From assembly GCA_002369495.1 (NCBI GenBank), contig DFFD01000127.1:1-6097 (forward strand): a DNA stretch of 6,097 bases, written 5' to 3'. The stretch is from Lachnospiraceae bacterium UBA3785. GTDB taxonomy: Bacteria > Bacillota > Clostridia > Lachnospirales > Lachnospiraceae. The position numbers were made by a program, and so were the translations under genes. The notes below the pieces were generated by a model that ran no database searches, had not been told where the DNA came from, and saw only the letters and a program-made list of their open reading frames with translations. Every line of letters begins with the position of its first letter. Within the stretch, counting starts at the first letter, position 1. Below are positions 1-4,872 of this stretch, in pieces.

Positions 1-285
1 CGGGGCTGGAGCGATGCCGAGGGCATTTTCCACGATGAGTACTGGGAGCGGATCGACTGCTGGCCGGGCGATAGCGCCATCACCGCGGTAGTGGGCGGCA
101 AGACCTACGAGTCCTTCGGCACGGACGATCTCTGGGCGGCGCTCGAGGAGGACGGGTATTCTTTTGAACTCTGGTGGGAATCCGACGAGAACCCCGGCAA
201 TGTCTGGGGTGCCGGCGAACACACAGCTACCTTCTACCTGGGGGATTTTCCGGCGGAATACACCGTGACGGTGCGGGAGAATCCG
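1..285 (+). repeat. Partial C-type unit at the window edge
   Basis: Visible residues 1-95 are the rear part of a unit matching the complete C unit at 973-1323. Shared pieces are DCWP near the middle, an ESDENP / CDESPDN-like acidic turn, an NVWGAG / NIWAEG step, and the terminal EYTVTV followed by ENP or KNP. The two EYTVTV codon runs begin at 256 and 1294, exactly 1038 bases apart. Confidence 0.8.
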
Positions 286-2811
286 ATCATTTCCGTCTCC
301 GTCCCGGACTTCTCGGTCTACGACTATGATAAGAACGAGATGTGGGGGTACTACGACGAAAATGACAATTACGTCTACGAGACATGGTACCGCATCAACG
401 CGGATCCGTACAGAGTGGATGCCACAGTCGAGACGACGGAGGGATCATTTACGGGCAAGGTCTATGAGATTGAGGAATGGCTCCGGGAGACATTCGACTA
501 CGATTTCGAATGCTTCTGGGACACCGATGAGACCCCGCTGGATCCCTGGATCGCCGGCAATACCTACACGGCTGCCCTGCATATCGGCGGCGTGGACGGA
601 AGCTACCGCGTGACGGTTCTTGAGACGCCGGATGCGGTCCTCACCGTCGACGATTTTGTGCGCTTCCCCTACCAGCTGACCAGCTGGACAGAGTACTATG
701 ACGAGGAAAATGACACCTGGATCGAGCCGGAAGAAAACTGGCGCATCAACTGCCACCCGGATCGGATCACGGTGACGGTCAACGGGCATACATACAGCGG
801 AGACGTGTTCGATGTCATCACCGCGCTTGAAGAAAATGAAAACATCATCATAAACGACTGGAGCTGGGATACCGACCAGGTCTACGGCGAACCCGTGGGT
901 GAGACGATAAACGCGACATTACAGCTCGGCTTTATGACGGCGGACTATACGGTACATGTGTCGGACGTCTCCTTTGAATCTCTGGAAGTCCCCGATATCA
1001 CACGGTACGATACGGACCGTTTCGAGGCGATTGGGTACCGGCATGACGAGTCGACCGGCGAGGAGCGGGAGGTCCTCTGGAACCAGCTTGACTGCTGGCC
1101 GCGCGACGCATCCTGCAAGCTCATCCTGACGAACGGCGATGTCTACGAGGGATCGATCGACAGAATCGTGGACCGGCTGACGGAAGACGGTTATTCGGAT
1201 TTTGATTATTACTGGACGTGCGACGAGTCGCCGGACAACATCTGGGCGGAAGGAAATCACCAGGCGGCCTTCCATATCGGAAATGTGAGCTGCGAATACA
1301 CGGTCACCGTGCTGAAGAACCCGATCACGAAGATTATCGTCCCGAATATCACCCGCTATGACATCGAGCGCGAAGAGATGGATGGCTATGTGAGCCCGTG
1401 GGGCGCAGTCACTGACGAGACCTGGTACCGCATCAACGCGAATCCTGCCACCGAGGCGATCACGGTCGAGACGACGGCGGGTACATTTACCGGGGAGCTC
1501 GGCGAGATCGGCAGCTGGCTCCGGGAGACATTCGGCGTTGACTTCGATATGCACTGGGATTCCGACGAGTCGCCGTACGAGCCCTGGACCGCGGGCAATA
1601 CCTACACCGCGACCCAGTACATCGGCGGTCTCGGCGGCGACTATCAGGTGACAGTCGTCGAGACGCCGTTTAACGATATCGAACTTTCCGTGGACAATCT
1701 CGAGCGCCTTTCGACGGATCTTGCCGACTGGCGGGATTACTATGACGAGGAGCTTGACACCTGGGTCGATCCGGGCGAGAAATGGCGCATCGACTGCTGG
1801 CCCGAGCGGATCACGGTGACGGTCGACGGGCAGGTTTACTCCGGGAGCGTCGGCGAGGTGGTCGAAGCCCTCAATGAAAATGGGATCTTCATACACGACG
1901 TTTACTGGTCCTCCAACCAGGTCTACGGCGAGCCGGTCACCGGTCCGCTCGTCGCGACGCTTCATTTCGGGTTCATCAGCGCGGATTACCTCGTCAGTGT
2001 GGGACATCAGGCGCTTGCCACCCCGCCTTTGCCGTTGGATGTCGTCTACAGCGGCGGCATGCAGACGCTCGCGGAGGCCGGAACGGCTTCTGCGGGGACG
2101 ATGTACTATGCTGTTGGCAGCGGAGACACGGCGCCTGCCCCGGAGGCTTTCAGTACCGAAATTCCGAAGGCGAAGGAGCCCGGAGTATACCCCATCTGGT
2201 ATATGCTGAAGGACGAAGCGGGAGGAATGATCCTCTCTCCGAACTGCGCCGGCAGGGCGAAGGTCCTCTTCACGGACGTAAAGAGCAAGTCAGCCTGGTA
2301 TTTCAGTACAGTCTACTGGGCTCTTGAAAAAGGCGTCACCTCCGGCTACGGCGAAGGCATCTTCCAGCCGAGCGCGCAGCTGACCCGCGCGCAGACCGTA
2401 ACCTTCCTCTACAAGCTGGCGGGTCAGCCGGATGTCGGCACGTATCCCGAGATCAGCTTCAAGGATGTGGCGAAAAAAGACTGGTATTATAAGGCGGTCC
2501 GCTGGGCAGTCGGCGAGGGAATCACGAAGGGTTACGGCGAGGGGACCTTCCAACCGAATGTCTCCTGCAACCGCGCGATGGTCGTGACGTTCCTCATGCA
2601 CTTCGCGGAGCTGAACGGAACCTATGTCGCTCCGAAAGAACATGCATCCTTCAAGGATGTTAAGAGCAACGACTGGTTTGCGCCGGCGGTCGACTGGGCG
2701 GTCGCGAGCGGCGTGACCTCGGGCTACGGCGAGGGGACCTTCCAGCCGATGTACACCTGCAACCGGGCGATGATGGTGACCTTCCTTAAGAAGACGGATG
2801 AGCTGGGGTGA
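1..2811 (+). CDS. SLH-domain cell-surface protein with tandem beta-rich repeat units (5' end outside window)
   Basis: The reading frame is open from the first base to the TGA at 2809-2811, giving 936 visible residues. The true start, and any signal peptide, lie upstream. Residues 1-670 form six related units of 114-117 residues, most ending in a YTVTV-like strand, often followed by ENP or ETP. They are rich in D, E, Y and W and resemble, from memory, Ig-like repeats of large clostridial surface proteins. Residues about 671-756 are a different single module (VVYSGGMQTL...GTMYYAVG...GVYPIWY). Residues 757-936 are three SLH domains starting at F757, F820 and F884. SLH domains bind secondary cell-wall polymers non-covalently, so the protein should sit outside the cell on the wall. 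The ligand or role of the repeats cannot be read from sequence; adhesion is only a guess. A terminator lies about 40 bases after the stop, and the next gene is convergent. The SLH call is firm; the repeat family name is not. Confidence 0.93.
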   Translation, partial: RGWSDAEGIFHDEYWERIDCWPGDSAITAVVGGKTYESFGTDDLWAALEEDGYSFELWWESDENPGNVWGAGEHTATFYLGDFPAEYTVTVRENPIISVSVPDFSVYDYDKNEMWGYYDENDNYVYETWYRINADPYRVDATVETTEGSFTGKVYEIEEWLRETFDYDFECFWDTDETPLDPWIAGNTYTAALHIGGVDGSYRVTVLETPDAVLTVDDFVRFPYQLTSWTEYYDEENDTWIEPEENWRINCHPDRITVTVNGHTYSGDVFDVITALEENENIIINDWSWDTDQVYGEPVGETINATLQLGFMTADYTVHVSDVSFESLEVPDITRYDTDRFEAIGYRHDESTGEEREVLWNQLDCWPRDASCKLILTNGDVYEGSIDRIVDRLTEDGYSDFDYYWTCDESPDNIWAEGNHQAAFHIGNVSCEYTVTVLKNPITKIIVPNITRYDIEREEMDGYVSPWGAVTDETWYRINANPATEAITVETTAGTFTGELGEIGSWLRETFGVDFDMHWDSDESPYEPWTAGNTYTATQYIGGLGGDYQVTVVETPFNDIELSVDNLERLSTDLADWRDYYDEELDTWVDPGEKWRIDCWPERITVTVDGQVYSGSVGEVVEALNENGIFIHDVYWSSNQVYGEPVTGPLVATLHFGFISADYLVSVGHQALATPPLPLDVVYSGGMQTLAEAGTASAGTMYYAVGSGDTAPAPEAFSTEIPKAKEPGVYPIWYMLKDEAGGMILSPNCAGRAKVLFTDVKSKSAWYFSTVYWALEKGVTSGYGEGIFQPSAQLTRAQTVTFLYKLAGQPDVGTYPEISFKDVAKKDWYYKAVRWAVGEGITKGYGEGTFQPNVSCNRAMVVTFLMHFAELNGTYVAPKEHASFKDVKSNDWFAPAVDWAVASGVTSGYGEGTFQPMYTCNRAMMVTFLKKTDELG
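286..1323 (+). repeat. Super-repeat copy 1: units A (286-630), B (631-972), C (973-1323)
   Basis: Three successive units of 115, 114 and 117 residues. Each opens with a short strand (VPDF, VDDF, VPDI), carries a W-containing central strand followed by an N/D-x-P step (WYRINADP, NWRINCHP, NQLDCWP), then a T-V-rich strand, a short helix-like stretch, an acidic W-containing turn and a closing strand. A, B and C differ from each other far more than A differs from A' or B from B', so the repeating block is the trio of 346 residues. Confidence 0.82.
1324..2010 (+). repeat. Super-repeat copy 2: units A' (1324-1668) and B' (1669-2010)
   Basis: A' is exactly as long as A (115 residues). Aligned without gaps it matches A at 62 positions by my hand count, including ETWYRINA, WLRETF and AGNTYTA. 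B' is as long as B (114 residues) and shares YYDEE, RITVTV, NQVYGEPV and the FGF..ADY ending. B' opens with two extra residues (FN), shifting its inner alignment by 6 bases. The next module is not another C unit, so the array ends here. Confidence 0.82.
2011..2268 (+). other. Single linker module between repeat array and SLH domains
   Basis: Residues about 671-756 share no obvious similarity with the A/B/C units. The pattern PLDVVYSGG-MQTLAEAGTASAGTMYYAVG, then FSTEIP, then GVYPIWYMLKDE, resembles a beta-sandwich module that I recall from clostridial SLH proteins (YNGxAQxL...GGTxxYxL...AGTYxVWY). Only one copy is present. The family resemblance is from memory and unverified. It probably acts as a spacer between the array and the wall anchor. 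Confidence 0.55.
2269..2811 (+). other. Three SLH domains (cell-wall anchor)
   Basis: Three modules start at FTDV (2269), FKDV (2458) and FKDV (2650), spaced 63 and 64 residues apart. Each has an aromatic step (AWYF, DWYY, DWFA), an A-V-x-W-A helix, then G(V/I)T(S/K)GYGEG(I/T)FQP, then a second helix opened by TRAQ, NRAM and NRAM. The last module runs to the C-terminus (KKTDELG). Three SLH domains in a row form the usual trimeric pseudo-repeat that binds secondary cell-wall polymer. The classic ITRAE-type motif is altered at its final acidic position in all three. Confidence 0.93.
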
Positions 2812-2824
2812 GACAATAAAACAT

Positions 2825-2912
2825 GGGGACGGTTCCCAGGGACGGTTCTCAGGAAAAAGCGGTTCTCGTGAACCGCTTTTTTCATAAGAACCGTCCCCCA
2901 GGAACCGTCCCT
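2825..2912. repeat. Composite nested inverted-repeat element, copy 1
   Basis: Two tandem half-sites, GGGACGGTTCCCA (2826-2838) and GGGACGGTTCTCA (2839-2851), face two inverse half-sites, AGAACCGTCCC (2887-2897) and GGAACCGTCCC (2901-2911). The outer pair gives 11 bp (2826-2836 with 2901-2911). The inner pair gives 11 bp (2839-2849 with 2887-2897). A third stem, the terminator hairpin, sits in the centre. Only small internal loops (2-3 bases per side) separate the stems, so the whole 88 bases can fold as one long hairpin. The form resembles REP/REPIN-type intergenic repeats; no transposase is visible here. Confidence 0.85.
2852..2883. terminator. Bidirectional intrinsic terminator between convergent genes
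   Basis: AAAAAGCGGTTC (2854-2865) pairs perfectly with GAACCGCTTTTT (2870-2881) around a TCGT loop. G2853 with T2882 and G2852 with C2883 can extend the stem. The plus strand ends in six T and the minus strand in five T, so the hairpin can stop transcription from the SLH gene, about 40 bases after its stop, and from trxB, about 105 bases after its stop. It forms the core of the larger composite inverted repeat. Confidence 0.87.
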
Positions 2913-2923
2913 GCATACAAACA

Positions 2924-2980
2924 GGGAGGGTTCTTGAAGGCCGGGCTGCAAGTGCAGCCCGGCCTTCTTAGAACCGTCCC
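2924..2980. repeat. Composite inverted-repeat element, copy 2 (degenerate left arm)
   Basis: GGGAGGGTTCT (2924-2934) faces AGAACCGTCCC (2970-2980). The left arm differs from the GGGACGGTTCT consensus at one base. Inside is a very stable stem, GAAGGCCGGGCTGC (2936-2949) with GCAGCCCGGCCTTC (2954-2967), around an AAGT loop. The inner hairpin has only a broken T run (CTTCTTA on the plus strand), so it is a weaker terminator candidate. The right arm ends 8 bases from the trxB stop codon. The architecture is the same as copy 1: half-site, GC-rich hairpin, inverse half-site. Confidence 0.8.
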
Positions 2981-2988
2981 CATAATAA

Positions 2989-3900
2989 TCAGTGGGTGAG
3001 CAGATAGTCCTGCACGCTCGTCACCGCGTTCGCGCCGTCGCCGCAGGCGGTGATGATCTGGCGGAGCTTCTTCGTGCGGACGTCGCCGACCGCGAAGACG
3101 CCCGGAACGGAGGTCTCGCAGTCCTCGCCGGCCCTGATGTAGCCGCCGTCGTCGAGCGCAAGCTGGCCTGCCGCAAGGGCGCTGTTCGGCTGGATGCCGA
3201 CCGCGACGAACACGCCGTCGACGTGGAGGACCCGCACCTCGCCGGTGAACTTGTCGGTCACCTGGAGCGCGCCGACCTGGCTCTCGCCCTCAATCGACTT
3301 CGGAAGGGCATTCCAGACCATCTCGACGTTCGGAAGCGCGAGCAGGCGCTCCTGCAGGACCTTCGCCGCGCGGAGCTCATCCCTCCTGTGGACGACATAG
3401 ACTCTCTTGCAGCCGCGCGCCAGGAAAATAGCATCCTCGACCGCCACGTCGCCGCCGCCGATGACCGCGACGTCGGAGCCCCTGAAAAATGCGCCGTCGC
3501 ATGTCGCGCAGTAGGAGACCCCCATGCCGGCAAGACGGCTCTCGCCCGGGATCCCGAGCTTCCTGTGGCCTGCGCCGGTCGCCAGGATCACGGTCTTCGT
3601 CTCGTAGACTTCGTCCTCGGTGTGAACCTTTTTGACGTCGCCGGCGAGCTCAAGCTTCGTGACCTCGGCGGTCACGAACTCGGCGCCGAGGGCTTCGGCG
3701 TGTTCGCGCATTTTCATGGAGAGGTCCATGCCGGATATGCCCTTTAAGCCCGGGTAGTTGTCGATCTCGTAGGTGTCGACGACCTGGCCGCCGCTCATGA
3801 AGTTCTGCTCGATGATGATGAATGAGAGGCGCGCGCGGGTCGCGTAAATCGCGGCGGTGAGGCCGGCGGGGCCGGAGCCGACGATGATCAGATCATACAT
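2989..3900 (-). CDS. trxB: Thioredoxin reductase (NADPH)
   Basis: This 303-residue cytoplasmic flavoenzyme passes electrons from NADPH through FAD and a redox disulfide to thioredoxin, maintaining protein thiols and feeding ribonucleotide reductase and peroxide defence. The FAD-binding GSGPAG is at residues 8-13, the redox-active CATC at 131-134, the NADPH fold GGGDVAVEDA at 148-157, the 2'-phosphate-binding HRRDELRA at 171-178, and the C-terminal FAD motif GVFAVGDVR at 267-275. Intact HRR and GGGD motifs argue for NADPH rather than ferredoxin use. Length is normal and the gene looks intact. The start at 3900 is chosen because AAAGGAGG lies 7 bases upstream and MYDLIIVGSG is the usual family N-terminus. 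A longer in-frame start at 3948 would translate through that ribosome binding site. It is convergent with the SLH gene and about 150 bases downstream of the exonuclease gene. Confidence 0.96.
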   Translation of the reverse strand: MYDLIIVGSGPAGLTAAIYATRARLSFIIIEQNFMSGGQVVDTYEIDNYPGLKGISGMDLSMKMREHAEALGAEFVTAEVTKLELAGDVKKVHTEDEVYETKTVILATGAGHRKLGIPGESRLAGMGVSYCATCDGAFFRGSDVAVIGGGDVAVEDAIFLARGCKRVYVVHRRDELRAAKVLQERLLALPNVEMVWNALPKSIEGESQVGALQVTDKFTGEVRVLHVDGVFVAVGIQPNSALAAGQLALDDGGYIRAGEDCETSVPGVFAVGDVRTKKLRQIITACGDGANAVTSVQDYLLTH

Positions 3901-3907
3901 AAGAATT

Positions 3908-3915
3908 CCTCCTTT
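3908..3915 (-). promoter_or_regulatory. Shine-Dalgarno of trxB
   Basis: The minus strand reads AAAGGAGG followed by AATTCTT and then the ATG at 3900-3898. The match to the 16S rRNA tail is near perfect with 7-base spacing, and it settles the start of trxB. Confidence 0.9.
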
Positions 3916-3956
3916 GTGGGAAATAGTGGCATATGCGTATTTTACCACGAAGGAGG
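3908..3956. promoter_or_regulatory. Inverted repeat overlapping the trxB Shine-Dalgarno
   Basis: On the plus strand CCTCCTTTGTGG (3908-3919) faces CCACGAAGGAGG (3945-3956): 11 of 12 positions are complementary, with a 25-base AT-rich loop. In a minus-strand transcript, CCUCCUU would pair with the AAGGAGG of the trxB ribosome binding site, followed by one A-C mismatch and four more pairs. This could mask the site, or the palindrome could be a DNA operator. Which applies depends on whether transcription begins upstream of 3956. A TAAAAT at 3944-3939 inside the loop could be a -10 box, and in that case the left arm would not be transcribed. Confidence 0.5.
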
Positions 3957-3983
3957 CTGAATAGAAAGCGAGAGCGGAACTAA

Positions 3984-4011
3984 TTCATAAACATTTAATA
4001 CAATGTGTCGG
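3984..4011 (-). promoter_or_regulatory. Weak candidate promoter for trxB
   Basis: On the minus strand CCGACA (4011-4006) is followed after 16 bases by TATGAA (3989-3984), each matching 4 of 6 consensus bases, within the most AT-rich stretch of the gap. A start near 3977 would give a leader of about 75 bases containing both arms of the inverted repeat before trxB. The alternative -10, TAAAAT at 3944-3939, has no convincing -35. This is a guess from spacing and composition. Confidence 0.25.
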
Positions 4012-4019
4012 AGGATGCC

Positions 4020-4046
4020 GGGGACGGTTCCTTGGGAACCGTCCCT
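4020..4046. repeat. GGGACGGTTCC hairpin, minimal copy 3
   Basis: GGGACGGTTCC (4021-4031) and GGAACCGTCCC (4035-4045) form a perfect 11-bp stem with a TTG loop; G4020 and T4046 can add a wobble pair. It begins 2 bases after the stop of the exonuclease gene (minus strand). No T run follows on that strand, so it is not a textbook terminator, though it could protect the 3' end of the mRNA. The arms are the same half-sites as in the composite elements beyond trxB, but without the central GC-rich hairpin. Confidence 0.85.
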
Positions 4047-4047
4047 A

Positions 4048-4872
4048 TTACTCAAGTTCCAACAGTATCGGCGCATGATCCGCCCGCGCGCCGGAATCCA
4101 TCATCTCGGAGCGTACGACGCGGGGCGCCAGCCGGTCGCTCACGAGGAAATAGTCGATCCTCCAGCCCGCGTTGTTCGTCTTGCTGGTGCGGATCCGCTG
4201 GGACCACCAGGAGTAGACGCCCGGAACGTCCCCGTGAACGTGCCGGAAGGAGTCCGTGAACCCGCGCGAAAGGAGGTTCGTGAAGCCCGCGCGCTCCTCG
4301 TCGGTGAAGCCGGCGGACATGTGGTTGGTCTCCGGATTTTTGAGGTCGATCTCCCTGTGGGCCACATTGTAGTCGCCGCAGGCGATGACCGGGAGCTCCT
4401 CGTCGAGGGAGGCGAGGTAGCCGGCGTACTGTTTGTCCCAGACCTGGCGGTCGGCCAGGCGCCTTAAGCCGTCGCCGGCGTTCGGCGTGTAGACCAGGTT
4501 GAAATAGAATTCTGGGAGCTTCAGCGTGATCATGCGGCCCTCCGCGTCCATGGTGCCCGGCGCGCCGATCTTCGGGAAATCCGCCTCCGCCGGAATCCCC
4601 TTCCGGATCAGCGCCATTGTGCCGGCGTAGCCCTTCCGCGCCGGCGGGCAGGAACTTGTGTAGACGCACTCATAGTCCGGGAAGAGCGCAAGAAGCGCAG
4701 CCTGCTGCTTCGCGTTCATGCCCGCTTCGGGCAGTTTGGTTTCTTCGAGGGCGACGATGTCTGCATTTTCCGAAGCGATCCGGGCAAGGACCTCGCGCGT
4801 CAGGAGCGCCCGGGGGCTGTCGGAGGTCAGCGCGGCATTCAGAGAGTCGATATTCCAGGAAATGAACTTCAT
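4048..4872 (-). CDS. xth: Exodeoxyribonuclease III / AP endonuclease
   Basis: This 274-residue Mg-dependent enzyme of the endonuclease/exonuclease/phosphatase fold cuts DNA at abasic sites in base excision repair and degrades 3' ends of duplex DNA. Visible family signatures are ISWNIDSLNA (N7), LEETK with the metal ligand E44, YAGTMAL at 82-88, VYTPN with catalytic Y128, GDYNVA with D167 and N169, NAGWRIDYFLVS with D240, and the catalytic ADH pair D265-H266. All core residues known from E. coli ExoIII have counterparts. The N-terminal D9-S10 replaces the common NG, and E43 replaces the usual Q of LQETK, suggesting a distinct subfamily. The start ATG at 4872 overlaps the stop of the upstream gene and has no strong Shine-Dalgarno (only GAAGG and AGG pieces in a GCGCAG repeat), so it is probably translated by coupling. 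Gene names exoA and xth are both used for this family. Confidence 0.95.
   Translation of the reverse strand: MKFISWNIDSLNAALTSDSPRALLTREVLARIASENADIVALEETKLPEAGMNAKQQAALLALFPDYECVYTSSCPPARKGYAGTMALIRKGIPAEADFPKIGAPGTMDAEGRMITLKLPEFYFNLVYTPNAGDGLRRLADRQVWDKQYAGYLASLDEELPVIACGDYNVAHREIDLKNPETNHMSAGFTDEERAGFTNLLSRGFTDSFRHVHGDVPGVYSWWSQRIRTSKTNNAGWRIDYFLVSDRLAPRVVRSEMMDSGARADHAPILLELE
4869..4872 (-). promoter_or_regulatory. ATGA stop-start overlap (translational coupling)
   Basis: On the minus strand ATGA contains the start ATG of the exonuclease gene (4872-4870) and the TGA stop of the GltD-like gene (4871-4869). This 4-base overlap, with no good ribosome binding site before the downstream ATG, supports one transcript and coupled translation by terminating ribosomes. 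Confidence 0.85.

Noticed and set aside
91..93. GTG as the start of the SLH gene
   Set aside because: The same frame is open to base 1 and encodes a repeat-like segment (ERIDCWPGD) matching later units, with no ribosome binding site before the GTG; the gene is cut by the window edge.
919..2007. Long open frame of 362 codons on the minus strand
   Set aside because: It is antisense to the repeat array, has no recognisable domain or Shine-Dalgarno, and its length reflects GC-rich codon bias of the real gene.
2290..2916. Minus-strand open frame across the SLH domains and terminator
   Set aside because: It runs through the terminator hairpin and REP-like arms and mirrors the SLH repeats; the product looks like no protein family.
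2825..2980. CRISPR-like array
   Set aside because: The repeats are short half-sites in inverted pairs with hairpin cores, not direct repeats separated by spacers of constant size, and no cas gene is present.
2992..3747. Plus-strand open frame of 251 codons opposite trxB
   Set aside because: It is a shadow of trxB, which has complete FAD, CATC and NADPH motifs on the other strand.
3901..3948. Longer trxB start adding 16 residues
   Set aside because: The extra codons span the ribosome binding site (read as KGGIL) and the palindrome, and the family N-terminus begins at the ATG at 3900.
3950..3956. AAGGAGG on the plus strand as a ribosome binding site
   Set aside because: No start codon follows at a workable distance; the nearest ATG is at 4003 and its frame is antisense to the exonuclease gene. 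The motif is better explained as an arm of the palindrome.
4003..4467. Plus-strand open frame opposite the exonuclease gene
   Set aside because: It starts in the GGGACGGTTCC hairpin region and reads antisense through a gene with intact catalytic motifs.
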